Made by a program: the position numbers and the translations under genes | The notes under the pieces: model-generated | Seen by the model: the letters and a program-made list of their open reading frames with translations, nothing else | Database searches by the model: none | What the model was told of the DNA's origin: nothing | DNA from: Anastrepha obliqua | Taxonomy: Eukaryota; Arthropoda; Insecta; Diptera; Tephritidae | DNA: 64,000 nt | NCBI RefSeq assembly: GCF_027943255.1 | Contig: NC_072896.1 | Span: forward strand, 1,550,001 to 1,614,000 | Reading direction: 5' to 3' | Shown: positions 46,761-59,249 of the stretch, piece after piece | Position numbering within the stretch: the stretch's first letter is position 1 | Layout: every line of letters starts with the position of its first letter

Positions 46761-46999
46761 CTGAAGACCAAAAGTAAAAGCTCTTTTTCAAATGTTAAAA
46801 CTGTGGAAAAGAATGGAGTCTACCTTTTTTCTCATTTCATTTGAATATTTTTGAGGTAATAAACAATAGCCGCTTTAGTTGAAAATATTGAAGATTTTTG
46901 CAGGAGGGAAGAAGGAAGAAAAAGCTTTGAACTAGGGGATAATGACCAAGCGGTGACTTATTACGTTGCGTTAAAAAACTGAGAGCATAGATGTAGGAA

Positions 47000-47270
47000 T
47001 CTTAGCCCGACGAGAGCAAGGCAGCTGAGAATGAGGTGCTGAGATAATTCCACACCAACCTCCAGATAGCTTTTGCAGGAAAAATTGTGGCAATCTCAAG
47101 TCTCACCGCATGGATACCTAACGGACAATGCTCGGTACGGACACACACCAAATTCGAGAGCTGCACCTTTGTTAGCCTCAGATGTTCCCTCGAGCGCCCC
47201 CAATCCCTCCAGAAGGATGTGGCGACTTTGCACATTTGCGCACTAACCCAGCGATCGTTGAGTTGACGCG
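47000..47270 (-). pseudogene. LINE ORF2 C-terminal fragment
   Basis: Reading WRDWGRSREHLRLTKVQLSN and then a HCPLGIHAVRL block resembles the region of LINE ORF2 after RNase H (the GHCPLG-type segment before the Cys/His cluster). The normal LTGHC appears as RTEHC. The Cys/His cluster itself is lost. A small isolated relic. Confidence 0.55.
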
Positions 47271-48002
47271 TGGCCGATCTTTCCTAGACCAGACCACAGG
47301 TTATCAAGGAAACCCCAATCCTCCCATTTCACGATGAAGCATCACGAGGGCCCCCTGTCTTGGCAGTTCTTCAGCCTAGTAGTTTTTCGAACCTAATATT
47401 GAAGTATTCGAATGCAGTTGAGAGAGAATTAGGCATTCCCCGAATAATTACGAGGTAGGTAGGTAGGGGTTCCTCGCAAATATATAGTTTTGTTGCTAGA
47501 ATACGACATCGTATATATAAAACTCAAATCTTTCTGAAGCGCACTTAGGCGGTGATTGCTTGCGACAATAGGATTGCAAGTATTGAGTCTACATGACCGC
47601 AATCACTGCATAGCCCACGATGTAACTCTCTATGTGGGAATTGCACCTTACCACAATATGTAACTATGTTGCTAGCCCACCAATCCACCCCGCAGCAGGA
47701 CCACAAAGTGAGTCTTGCCCCACACAAATGCAATAAAGCACGGAACTCGCAGCTAAACTTTGAGTTGTACTCGTAATTGCAATGGGACTAGATGCACACA
47801 AACAAACAAAAAGTGAATTCTACAGGGTCTCTCAAGTTCAAATACTTTCTGGTTTATCCACATAAATTGCGCTTGTGAGGTGACCCCGCAGGAAATTTTA
47901 CAAAAGCTTTAAGTTTGCCAATTTTGACTGTCAAAGGGCTGCAGAATATCGTGAAACTCTTTTTCCCAGGAATTCTCTTGTGTGATACATTGTGGAAAAC
48001 TA
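47271..48002. other. Unassigned repeat-like DNA
   Basis: Somewhat richer in GC than its surroundings, with a GGTA tract at 47455-47467. Probably old retroelement sequence, but no motif allows a name. Confidence 0.4.
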
Positions 48003-48004
48003 TA

Positions 48005-48877
48005 GGGTGGGCCATGTAAAATTTGCTTTTTGAAAACTGAAAAAAACTAATCAATATTTTTTCAAACTTTTTTTTTTATTTTGAAGATTGAACATTGTCA
48101 TTTATGAATGAAAAATAATATCGTTCAATTGACTGCCACGACTGGCTTTACAGTAGGCCATTCGATCAACCCAAATTTTAAGCACATTTTCGATTGTTTT
48201 GGCTCCAATTTCATGAATGACAACTTCGATTTCGTGTTTTAAAGCATCAATCGTCTCTGGATGGTTCGCATAGCATTTGTCCTTAATGGCTCCTCACAAA
48301 AAATAGTCCAACGGGCTTAAATCACAGCTCCGAGGCGGCCAATTGATATCGGAATTCAAAAACGGTAGCCAAAAGTTCGAGTGTAACTTTGGCAGTGTGA
48401 CAAGTTGCACCATCCTGTTGAAACCAAATATCGTCCATGTCATCCTCTTCCATTTTTGGAAACAAAAATTCGTTGAGTATGTCACGGTAATGCTCGCCAT
48501 TTACTGTAACCGAGGCTTCTCGCTCATTTTCGAAAAAGAATGGCCCGATGATGCCGCCAGACCAAAAACCGCACCAAACAGTGACTCGTTGTGGGTGCAT
48601 TTGCTTCTCTACAGTAACGTGTGGATTTTCTGAGCTCCAAATCCGACAATTTTGCTTATTGACGTAGCCACCGATGTGAAAATCAGAAAAGAAGAAGAAG
48701 ACTCACCACTTTGGAAATAGGTTTTCAATATTTCCCACTTTTGTTCAAGCGTATAGCGTCCCATTTCGTAAATGCCAAACCTTTAAGTAAATTATGAACA
48801 CATTTGACATGTCATTTGTGTTACCATTCTCAAAAAATAGGTGGTTGAAAAAGCAAACGCTATATGGCCCACCCCTG
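48005..48877 (-). mobile_element. DD41D mariner, copy B
   Basis: The left end reads GGGTGGGCCATGTAAAATT, and the right end read inward GGGGTGGGCCATATAGC. The left is preceded by TA (48003-48004); the right TA is altered to TG. The length is about 870 bp, shorter than a full 1.2-1.3 kb element because of an internal deletion. Confidence 0.8.
48102..48764 (-). pseudogene. DD41D mariner transposase, copy B
   Basis: The ATG at 48762-48764 (MGRYTLEQKWEIL) is followed after about 20 residues by GGYVNKQNCRIW. The helix-turn-helix region is therefore missing, and so is the first catalytic Asp block (SDEAHFW), which is reduced to SDFHI. Then come VTVWCGFWSGG, WFQQDGATCHTA (second Asp), a frameshift near 48355, and WPPRSCDLSPLDYFL with the third Asp. 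An in-frame TGA follows DYFL (normally W), and the tail runs to a TAA at 48102-48104. Dead. Confidence 0.87.
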
Positions 48878-51185
48878 ACAAAAAAATCTATCAACAACGT
48901 TTTCGGCATCGCAAGCCGTGTGCGGTGCGCACTCATATTTCGAGCTGCACATACAGACTAAAGATGAAAACTGTAAGGTTTCTCAGTTTTCAGAGATCTG
49001 ACCTTTGACCCTTATAGCACCCGTAATGTGCAAAACAAAGTTATATACCATTTAAGTAATCGGAACTCAAACTTGAAAAAAAAATTTGCCTGCCGGGTGC
49101 TGTACAGTGTAAAGCATATAATTATTTTTCTACAGTTTTCGAGGAAAATCGAACTCATTTTAGTATATACATATGTAAAGACAGTAATGAATAAATAAGT
49201 AAAATAAATATATCAACATAGCAAACTTTAAATAGAATTTTTTTTCTTTACTTCACATACATCAATCAAACTGTCGGCCATCAAACTGTGACAGCTGTCA
49301 AAATAAATACTCGTAAAAGAGAAACTCAAAGCTGAATTACCCTGTACATATACATATATATTATAAGCACTGCCATAAGGCCTCGTACATAACTTTTTTT
49401 TTACTATACATTATTTTTTCACATTCTCCTATTTTCATTAAATTCACCGCTACTTTTTTCATATTTTACTATATTTTTTATGAAACTTTTTTCCTGCTCT
49501 CGCTCACATGTATTGTCTCGTGCAGTTTTTCTGTTTTATTCTTCAGCCCATCGATTCGTGTTACTCATACATAACATTCGTTTGAACATTCAAACCAGGT
49601 AGCAAATACAATAGTCATTCAATACTTTCACACACGCACTGAGGCTTCTGGTGTGCATGCAAAAATGTGCTCGTGCATATGCACATACCTACATACATAC
49701 ATGCATACGTGAGAATGTGTATTGGACCAAAAAATATGCACACAATTGGATTTTATTTTAAAACGTAATTGTATTGTAGTCGAAGTATGTTTTTCATTGT
49801 CTCATGGCTGTCGCCTGTCCATCGCTTGCTCGAATTTTGTGCAACATTCGCAAATTTGATTCGTATACTGAGGATCACGTTGACCAGCGCACAGCATTCG
49901 TCTCATGCTAACAATATATTTAACAAAAAACCGAATTAAATGTTGCCCATACTTTCTGATACACTGTCAATGCCACTACTGCAAATTGCCAACTGTCGCT
50001 TACCGTTATGTCTCTCACTGCCACCCACTTGCCTTGATGCACGCTCCTCCTTTGCTCCACGATATATTTCGTTTGGATATTAACTCTTTTAGCATTTATT
50101 TAGTTTTTTACTTATATATATAAGTTGGAGTATATCCGTGACTGCCCCAACAGATTTCCCATTGCTCATACTTTTATTTCTTCACCCACTACACCCCGCG
50201 CCACTGCATGAGCACATTTCCATTTCAATAGGAAGCTGCAGTTCTCTTCGTAACTATTGCAGTATTTTTTATTACCTCTTTTTGTTGTTAGTGTTTTTAT
50301 ATAATTTTTTTTTGTTTTGGTCAATGTCAACCCAGATATTATTTGGTTGCATTTGGTTGTGCGGGCTGCCTATCTGGCCATTGTCAGTTGTGTTCGCTGG
50401 CAAATTTTTGGTCATTTCGCTTAAGAGAGTGCTACCGTAGCTGTTAATTAAACTCAGCAGTGCCTTAAGCGGTAAATAGGATGTTACCGCAGTCACGTGC
50501 ATGTATTTTGTTGTTATGATGAGCGTATTTGGGCACTTCAAGTGGTCGAGACTGGTGCTTTGCATTATTTGCTGAAAATTCGGTTCTAAATAGTAATTTC
50601 TATTACAATTTTTGGTATTTAATTTGTCGGAACTTTTTGCGGCCTTATACTGACTGGGTAGTGTTGTTTTTTTCGTTAAAATTTTTCTCTTTTTTTGTAA
50701 TTACACTCATTTTGTTACCACTGAATATGTAAAACTACCGTTAAGATGATTTTTTGTGGGAGTAAAAAACAATTGAGAAAAAAATGGGGAAATCAACGAC
50801 ATTTTGAAATGACTTCAAGCTTTCACTAACATAAAAATTACATAGAAAATTCTAAAAATTCTTGTAAAAAAGTGGAAAAATTTGATGAAATTTTAAAAAT
50901 TTTTGTATAAAGTTTAAACTTTTGAGTTAAGCGGTATTTGTTGTAGTATGAACTATATAAAAAAATAGTGGTGTGTTTATAATTTTACAACAGGGTGCAT
51001 ATGAGAAGATATCAATAGCGGTTAGGGTCAATGAAAGAAACTTCAAATTGGAGGAAAATTCATCTTTCACGTTTTTATAAACACTCAAGAATAACAAAGC
51101 TGAAAATTAAAAAAATATGTTTCATAGCAGGATATATCTTGTTTCGTCTGAAATCCATATTAATTTCTTAGAATGTGCACGAGTA
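48878..51185. other. Spacer, nothing recognised
   Basis: AT-rich with CATA/ATAC motifs near 49687-49710. Frames at 49905-50732 are hydrophobic low-complexity. No coding support. Confidence 0.5.
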
Positions 51186-51288
51186 TCAGGTCAGTCCATA
51201 AGTTCGTGCGTATTTTACCCATATTTCACTTTCGTACGATTTTTGCATCAAAAAATTATTCGCGGAATATAACGGAACTATTAATATA

Positions 51289-51876
51289 GGGTGATCAATC
51301 ATGAGGTGCTTTTTTCAATAGTTAAAAAAAAACAAAAATGTAAATTATGTTCAAAACCTTTATTTATCATTTGAAAGGACATTCTTTGACATTTACTTTT
51401 TGAATATGACTTCATTCAAATGTTGGCCGCAACTACGCTTAAGGTGGTCCATTCTGAAGGTCCAATTTTCAATCACTCGTTCGAGCATTTCGTGAATAAC
51501 ACGCGTAATGTTGGCTTCCAGAGCTTCAATCGTAGCTGGTTTATCAGCCGTTGTTTTCTCTGGGTGTAAAGGTAGCTCTTGAACCTGTTCTGGTTGCTCT
51601 TCATCCCAAATACTGCAATTTTGCTTATTGACGTAACCATTGAGCCAGAAATGCGCCTCATCGCTGAACAAAATTTTCCTCGAAAACAGCGAATCTTCTT
51701 CAAACGCTGATTTTCATAATACAGTTGAACAATTTGTAGACGTTGTTGCGGTGTGAGTCTTTCCATGATGAAATGCCAAACGCTGTTCAACAAATCCACG
51801 ATGACAGTTTGCCACAACTCGCGCGCGATCTGTAAAAAAAACGCAAATGAAAAAAACTCCTCTTAATTGATCACCC
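51289..51876 (-). mobile_element. DD41D mariner, copy C, nested
   Basis: The terminal repeats start GGGTGATCAAT and match at about 26 of 31 positions. TATA flanks both ends, consistent with TA duplication. It lies in the leader of the outer mariner. At 588 bp it is a short deletion derivative. Confidence 0.92.
51393..51766 (-). pseudogene. DD41D mariner transposase, copy C (doubly deleted)
   Basis: The ATG at 51764-51766 opens MERLTPQQRLQIVQLYYEN. The sequence then jumps, in a shifted frame, to RKILFSDEAHFWLNGYVNKQNC, so the DNA-binding region is missing. A second deletion joins LHPEKTT to ADKPATIEALE and removes the second and third catalytic Asp. The C-terminus ends LNEVIFKK at 51393. It cannot encode a transposase and could only be mobilised in trans. 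Confidence 0.9.
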
Positions 51877-51949
51877 TATATTTTCTTATATTGTACATTC
51901 AACAAGTGATTTTAATCGCGGATAGAAGCACGTGTTGTTAAAAAATAAA

Positions 51950-52941
51950 ATGGAATCTTCGAACGCGTATAAGAGGCATATTTTGTATTTTTTTTATAAA
52001 AGTGGTAAAAATGCAACAACTGCTGCTGCAGAAATACATAAACACTCTTCACGGAGAGGATACCGTGAGTGTAAGGACTGCGCAAAAGTGGTTTTCAAAA
52101 ATCCGCAGTGGTAACTGCGACGTGGAGGATGCCCCGCGCGCTGGTCGTCCTGAAGTCTTTAACTCCGACGCCTTGCTCGAACTCGTGGAAGCTGAGTCAA
52201 ATTTGACAGTCGATATGATAGCTCAGAGGTTAAATTCATCGCATGGACCGGTTCACAGGCAACTGGTTCAGTTGGGAAATATTTCAAAGCTGGGAAAATG
52301 GATTCCGCATAGACTTTCCGTCGCCAACCATCAGCAGAGAGTGAATGCGTGTTCTCAGCTGCTGCAACGGCTTGGAAATGAAAGTTTTTTGAACCGTATC
52401 GTTGGTGATGAAAAAAGGGGTCCTTTGCAATAATCCGGTTCGCAAACGCCAATGGTTAGATAGAACACCAGAACCGACCCATGGAGATGGATGGTGGGAT
52501 ATGTCCGGTATTATTAATTATGAACTTCTGGAACCAAACCAGACGATAACTGCTGATTATTATTCCCATCAGCTATCAAACCTGAATTAGGCACTTAAAA
52601 AAATCGACCGTCTTTAGTGAATAGACGCAAAGTTTAGTTTCACCACGACAACGCAAAACCTCATTCCGCAAAGCAAACATTAGGCAAGCTGATCGAGCTC
52701 AGCTGGGAGATAATGCCGCATCCACCATACTCTCCGGATATTGCACCTTGTGATTATCACCTTCTCCGTGAACTTCAGTCCCATATGAGTAACAAGAACT
52801 ACTCCTCAAAAGAAGCTATAAAAGGGATATCGAAGCGTATTTTGGCTCCAAGGAAAAAAGTTGTTTGAGCAGGGAATTAAAAATTTGCCTAAACGTTGGG
52901 AAGACATTTTAGATAATGAAGGAAAATATATTTTTGATTAA
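51950..52941 (+). pseudogene. DD34D mariner transposase (outer element)
   Basis: The ATG at 51950 gives MESSNAYKRHILYFFYKSGKNATTAAAEI. A frameshift near 52040 leads to VSVRTAQKWFSKIRSG and APRAGRP, a well-kept N-terminal DNA-binding half. VGDEK at about 52410 has the first Asp, followed by a shift. GIINYELLEPNQTITADYY continues, with stops near 52588 and 52617. Then HHDNAKPHSAKQ and PPYSPDIAPCDYHLL have 34 residues between the Asp. A last shift near 52855 precedes the NLPKRWEDI end and a stop at 52941. At least four frame lesions. Confidence 0.9.
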
Positions 52942-53018
52942 TAAACACTTTAAACATCTTTTTTATTAATTTTAAAACCACCTTTAAAAAACGCACGAAC
53001 TTATGGACTGACCTGATA

Positions 53019-55800
53019 TTTAAATCGATTTATTGCAAATTTAGTACCCTGAAAATTGTAAGTCCTTTAAAAAATTATATTCACGAGTAAGTGAAAACCT
53101 GAGTGTGCAGCATTCTTCTCTGCATAAATTTTACTATCGCTCGGTGTATTAAGTTTTGCAGGGCGTTATAAAGAAGTTGTATAGATATTCAAACATGACT
53201 ACTCGAGTATTGCCAAATTTGAATTTAAAAAGGAACCAAAAATTGAAAACAAACGTGTTCCCCTAAAATGCTAAAACATGAACATATATTCTAAGAAATA
53301 ATTTTAATATGTATTCGTTCATGACGATATTGTAAAAATATTAACCTACGTATATTTAAAATGTCAAGGAAGGCCTACTTGCTCTTTATTCTCAACTTGC
53401 GGCCATAAAATTGACTTCAAGTCATACTTTGAATTTTGATAAGCGCAGTGCTGCCATAGTTTTCAATATTCCAAATTATTTCATGTTTTTAACTATCCAT
53501 GAGTTTGTTTCACTTGTCCACCTGGAGCATTCTTACTCCGATGCCACTTTCATATCTCAAGAGATCAGATCGTTCAAAATTGATATTAATTAGAAATCTA
53601 GAAGTTATTACCTCCACAGCTCGCATAAAACTAATTTCGTGGTGAGTAATAACGTGTTTGCACTTAACAGAATTAAAAAAAACCAAACAAAGCAGCATAG
53701 AAATTCAAATCGCTTAACTGGCAATCAATCATTATTCCGGCATAGAGGTTTATATGTAAGTGCCTATCATCACAAGCGTACCTGCTTCTGTTCAAACTGC
53801 AATCCCTCATCTTTACTAATTAAATATTTAACTTTATTGACGTAAATTATTTTCGTAACTGATTCGCATAAAACCAAAAGTGTAAGAAAAGTTCAATAAA
53901 AAAAGTTATACCATCTTAAATAACTTTACTTATGACAAAAACCGTCGGCAACCACAACAATAGAGCGCCCCAAGTGCGCAAGCAGTGACGTTGAGCTATA
54001 ACAACGTAACAGCATTAACCGCACACACTAACCCACCCATAGGCACTAAAGAAGTTATTCAGGTTTTGCATACTTTTTGGTGCTCGAGCCTGTACGACAA
54101 GGTCATACAAAATGCATGAAGTTGCAGACGATGGTGATGTTGAGGCGACAACAATAAGGCCAACAAAAACGAGTCAAAGTCGAAAAAATTGGAACAACAC
54201 TTGCACGTGCACAACCAAATGCCAGCAGCGAAGTCAACTGCTTAAATGCACATGTCAACAGGCATTTACATGAAAGAGTGTGTGTGATTGTGTGCACGCG
54301 CACACCCGACACTGGGTTTGGCTTATGTGACCAGCTTCGTATGCAGGTGGATGCGTGTGTATGTGAACGGTGATATTTCGTCTACTCATAAAGTGCCACT
54401 GTTACAGAATCGCTGATGTTCTGTCATCAAAAGTGTCAGACACACAGCAATCACCCGAAGGCGCCTAAAAGTATGCACACATATACGTAGCTATTTAAAT
54501 TTCATGCAAATTTTATATGGAAGCATACGAGCCAAATGAACAAAAAGAAAGAGAAGAAACATTTTTTTAATAAAATGAAAAAAGCGTGAAAATTGCTTGT
54601 AGCAGCGGTGACAAGGAAAACAACAACACAAAGCATCAAAAGCAAAATATTTGAAGGCTAAAAAGCTTAAGGGTCGTAGATAAGCAGAATGCAACGGTGA
54701 TAGAAATTCAGCCGACAGAAGTGGATAAGTGCTAACCTGCTTAGACGACTAAATAGCTCGAGGTGTCGCTGGAAAATAGAAATAGAAGAGATGAAGAAAC
54801 AGACGTTGGAGAAATGGATAAAGATCTGTAATATAATGCAAGTCATCCTTTGCAGCCGGGAAAAAATAAAAATAAAAAATATACGTATGTATATCTGAGC
54901 GCCTACCTACGAACTGTGAAAGTATTACGTGAAGGTAACGGAAGGCGCAGTGTGAAGAGAGAAATGTTAAGTGGCCCGTTCAATGGCAAAATCAGTTAAG
55001 GCGAAGCAGTTAAGCGCCGCAAATATAACTGGAGCGTGAAGAATGTTAAACGCTGGCCGATGATGAGATTAGTGAGATTAAATTTCTATTAAAACAGAGC
55101 ATAGCCAGAGTATGGAGTTTATAGCAACAGCAAAAATATAACCATAAATATTAAAAATACTCTCCATCAATTTAAAAATTCTAATGAAATGTATTCGCCT
55201 CAGTAATAAAATGAAAATCTAACTACATCAAGCAAACTTTTGAATAAAAATTAAAAAAAAAATATTTTTTTTGGTGACAAAATCTATCAGCGCAAAGCCA
55301 GCAAACAAGTAATTTTATTGAAAGCAGCTACAAGCAAATCTGTCAACGAGGTGTACTTGCGAAACAAAGCAGATTAAATTTGCACGCGAAAGAAGACTTG
55401 GTGTAAAACAAAAATAGGCGCATGTATTTTTGTGTGCGTGTATAGGTATGTGTCTATAGACTTCTATTAACATAACCATTAATTTATTCATATCCTTTGT
55501 CTGGAAACTTTCGCGCCGTAGCGACGTTACTCAATGGCAGATTCGGCCTTGGCTTTGCTATAACCTAATGAAATTTACGCAAGTGATGCACCAATCATGG
55601 AAGGAGACGTTGAAAAACGGTTCTCACAGCTTTAATTGGTTTTTTTGTGTACAAAATGAGTCACTCAGATTCTTAACTCTAATATCATTTTTCTTTAAAT
55701 ACTCTTTGCGTGTCAATGCCAATAAGTTTCGAGTGTAATCAACGCTCGGCCGTCAAATGACAAATATTTGTTTGTATGGATGCGGTTTTAGTACATCGTA
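53019..55800. other. Spacer, nothing recognised
   Basis: AT-rich in the first half and more A/G-rich from 54480 to 55440. Frames at 53411-54694 resemble nothing I know. No repeat family recognised. Confidence 0.5.
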
Positions 55801-55834
55801 GAAAAAAAACGTATCAAGAACTCCATCTAGTCAA

Positions 55835-56935
55835 TCAGCAGTCGTTTCTCTGCAGGAAATGGCAAAATCCGTTATGCCTGAAATCGTCTCTCAAAAAAGT
55901 CTGACAGACAATTGGAGGCGGAAAAAAATAGAATGCATTAAAGCTGTTAAAATGAAATGAGGCTTGATATTTTAAATTGCCCAGGGTTAACATTCTGTCC
56001 TTCCATAGAGCAGGGCATTCGCAATGAAAATGGAAGATTGTTTCCTTTGTCTGCGGTCGTTTACAAGTGTGACAGTATGTGTTGTGAGGGATGCCCATTT
56101 TGGCTGCTTCTCCGACAGACCAAAAGCCAGTTATGACTGCCGTTAGACTATTTCTTAAGGTTGTAGGTGGGAGGATTGCAGCTTGGCTATCCAAAAGAAT
56201 AGCGATATTGCCCTTAAAAGTAGCCTACAAGTAGCCTTAGTAGCCTACAAACTTCCCCAATTGCCAGTACTTCCGCCTGGAAGACACTGCAAGCATTAGG
56301 GAGACGCACAGATTTTCCAATTTCAAGTTTATGAGAATATATGCCAGCTCCAACACCACAATCCATTTTACTGCCATCTGTATAGACTGTAGTGTCGAAG
56401 TTGTTTAGTGAGAATCCCTTATTCCATTGCTCCTTAGATGGAAAGAGAGTGGCGAAATTCCTACTGACTGTTGCCGTCGGGACGATGCAGTTAGTCCTCT
56501 TCAAGGTATACTGGGTTTGTCGCAGGAATAAACTGGCATGGCCATGATCTTTTTCCTTCCAGCGACCCGCTTCATTTAACTTAAATGCACTCACTGTTGC
56601 CATCTTCCTGATATGTAGATCTACCGGAATAACGGGTGTCAGAGCGTTCAGGGCCTCCCTAGAGCATGGTTTGATTGCTCCGACTGCTATTGCACAGGCT
56701 GATCTTTGTGTTCTATCAAGTAATTTGATCTCTAGATCTTTCCACCAAACCACCGAACCATACGGTAAAATTGGTCGTGTAACCGCCTTATACAACCATA
56801 ATGAATACTTGGGTTGAAGACCCCATCTTCTTCCCAGCATACGTTTACAGGCATATAAAGCGATTTCTGCTCTCTTTATCCGTTGTTCAATGTTTAATTT
56901 CCAGCTAAGTTTGGAGTCCAGTTTTGCAAAAATAG
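55835..56935 (-). pseudogene. LINE ORF2 relic: RT thumb, RNase H part, Cys/His tail
   Basis: Starts near 56935 with a KLDSKLSWK block and RAEIALYACKRMLG, then WLYKAVTRPILPYGSVVWW, the last conserved part of LINE reverse transcriptase. VYTDGSK (RNase H Asp) and FQAEVLAI (Glu) follow. Near 56215-56250 a small tandem duplication of 'gtagcctacaa' (56220-56230 and 56240-56250) disrupts the frame. LLDSQAAI follows, then a deletion removes the end of RNase H and joins to TLRNSLTAVITGFW. The tail CHTC...FHFHCECPALW is recognisable, and the frame stops at 55835. The family differs from the other LINE relics here. Confidence 0.87.
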
Positions 56936-57134
56936 GTTTTAAAAATAAAACTTCAAAAAACTTAATAAAATTCAGAAAGATAAAAAAATTTCAAACAAAG
57001 TTTCTGGTTAAAACCAAATATACAAATGGTCATACATTTTGGTAATCTGCAAGTAGTTAAAAAGCAACTTTACGGCAGCAATAACAATTCGGGCTTTAGA
57101 TAGAAAACTAGAACAAAAAATACCGCAAATAGTA

Positions 57135-58371
57135 TTAGGAGGTTGAATTAGTTTTAAAGGTGACACACAGATGGCGCTATTTATCACTTTATCGTGTTGG
57201 CAATACTGAATATATATTCATGACAAAGCCTCATCCCTAGGCTTTGTTTATCAGTATCTGTCATTTCGCTGAAGTATAAACAACGCAGTGTTTTCGTGCT
57301 CCGAGTATGTCAACTTTCGTGCCGTCGAAACGCAATTTGCGGGAAGCTTTGCTTTTCTGCTTCAATTTGAAAAAAAATACAGCCCAAGCCCGTGAATTGC
57401 TGCAGGAGGCCTACCCAGACCATACTCCGTCGATTTCAACATGTGAGTACTGGTTTCGAGGATTCAAAAGTCGTGATTTTCACACCGAAGACAAGGAGCG
57501 TCTTGGCCAGCCCAAAAAGTTCGAGGACGCGGAATTGGGGGAATTGGTAAACGAGGACTCGTGCCAAACCGAAGAAGAGCTTGCTGAATCATTGGGCGTT
57601 GATAAATCAACCGTTTGCAAGCGTCTAAAAGCGATGGGAATGATCCAAAAGCAAGGACATTGGGTCCCGTACGAGTTGAAGCTGCGCGACGTCGAACGGC
57701 GATTTTTTAGGTGGTGACTGGCGACGAAAAATGGATCCACTACGATAACCCAAAACGCAAAAAATCATGGGGTTTGCCCGGCCACGCATCAACGTCGACG
57801 GCCAAGCAGAATATTCACGGCAAGAAAATCATGGTCTGCATTTGGTGGGATCAGGTCGGCGTCGTATATTTTGAGCTGCTCCAACCGGGCGAAACAATCA
57901 CGGGTGATCTTTACCGACTGCAATTGATGCGTTTAAGCCGGGCATTGAAAGAAAAACGGCCGGAAACGGTAAAAAGGCACGACAAGGTTATTTTGCAACA
58001 TGACAACGCTCGGCCGCATGTTGCTCAACCTGTCAAAAAATACCTTGGAACGCTTGGCTGGGAAGTGTTACCCCACCCGCCGTATAGTCCAGACATAGCT
58101 CCCTCCGATTATCATTTGTTCCGGCATATGAGTCTCGATTTGGCGGACCAGCGGTTCTCCTCGTACAAGGCTACCAAAATATGGGTTGAGTCATGGATAG
58201 CCAAGCAGCGGCCAGAATTTTGGAGAAACGGCATCCGGAAATTGCCCGAAAGATGGGCGAAAGTTGTAGCTAGCGATGGCCAATACTTCGAATAAAATAT
58301 TTTGTACCGTTTTTTCACAATAAAGCCCCAAATCTTCGAAAAAAACCTTTAAAACTAATTCAACCTCCCAA
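57135..58371 (+). mobile_element. mauritiana-like mariner, copy 2
   Basis: 1237 bp with terminal repeats like copy 1 (left tip TTAGGAGG, one base different) and TA at both sides (57133-57134 and 58372-58373). It lacks the leader MITE of copy 1 and so shows the empty site. Confidence 0.95.
57307..58295 (+). pseudogene. Mariner DD34D transposase, copy 2 (49-bp deletion)
   Basis: The ATG at 57307 starts the native N-terminus, open through both DNA-binding helices and the WVPYELKLRDVERRFF block. There 49 bp present in copy 1 (40433-40481) are missing, which shifts the frame and ends translation at 57717. The rest, from VTGDEKW through HDNARPH and SPDIAPSD to YFE at 58295, is intact in its own frame. 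Only a handful of substitutions separate the two copies. The lesion differs from that of copy 1. Confidence 0.94.
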
Positions 58372-58373
58372 TA

Positions 58374-59249
58374 TTTAAAAGAGATGGCAGGAAATAGTGG
58401 CACTTGAAACGAAACTAAAAGGAAAACAAAATTAGATAGTCAAAAAACACATAAGTTCCGAAAAAAGAAAAAAATTACAAAAGCAACTGGTTGCAGATAA
58501 CCAATGTACTACTTAAGTTGTGTCTTTTCGTTGCAAAACATACCTAAAATTATCAAAAATAAACAAGAAACAAAAATGTATGAGGAGTGAGTTTTAAATA
58601 AAAGGACTGACAGTACTAAAAAAGAAGCTCACATGCGCCAAACGCTAGCGGCCACCAGGTATTTAGCGTGAAGCTTTCTGTTTATGTAATGGAAAACATT
58701 GATGTAATTTATATCTCTTTCTCAGAAAGGTTGCCAATACTTCTATAATGGGGGTTAAATGGTAAAGTTAACTTTGTGCCACGTGTGTGCCAATCGTCTA
58801 ATGACCGTTAAACAGAGCTACGAGTTTGAAAAATGAATGGCGTGGAGTCCTCAGGACTTTCTGAGTCCTGCGTCTATTGTACTGGGGTCAAAGGGTTCTT
58901 GAAATATCAAAAGAGTGTATAGAATAATATTTTATATTCCCCATCAAAATGGAAAAATCAAAACAAAATTAGTAGATGTAGGTAAGTACCTATAGCTTAA
59001 ATACAAAAACTCTTAGATAACCCTGTTACCTACTCGAAAAATGCACATCAAACTGTAGTAACAAAAAAATTAAAGAATCAGGGAAAAAAAGCAAATATAT
59101 TTTTTATTTGCCTTTTTTACTTAAATTTTTAAAATTGACATTGGATCCTATGGAAAAATGTAGTTTTTTTCTTAAATTTATTATAAAAAGTTAACAGATC
59201 AATATTACTTAATCTCCACTTAAAAATATAGGTAACTAATTTTTTAAGG
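58374..59249. other. Spacer, nothing recognised
   Basis: AT-rich, no frame or repeat of note. Confidence 0.5.

Larger units (their letters stand above)
51186..53016 (+). mobile_element. DD34D mariner carrying a nested DD41D mariner
   Basis: The terminal repeats are perfect over 26 bp (starting TCAGGTCAGTCCATAAG), with TA at both sides (51184-51185 and 53017-53018). Of its 1831 bp, 590 are the nested element plus its duplicated TA, leaving about 1.24 kb, a normal mariner. The perfect ends contrast with a badly damaged transposase. The end sequence suggests the mellifera/capitata side of mariner; this is a guess from the terminal repeat. Confidence 0.93.
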
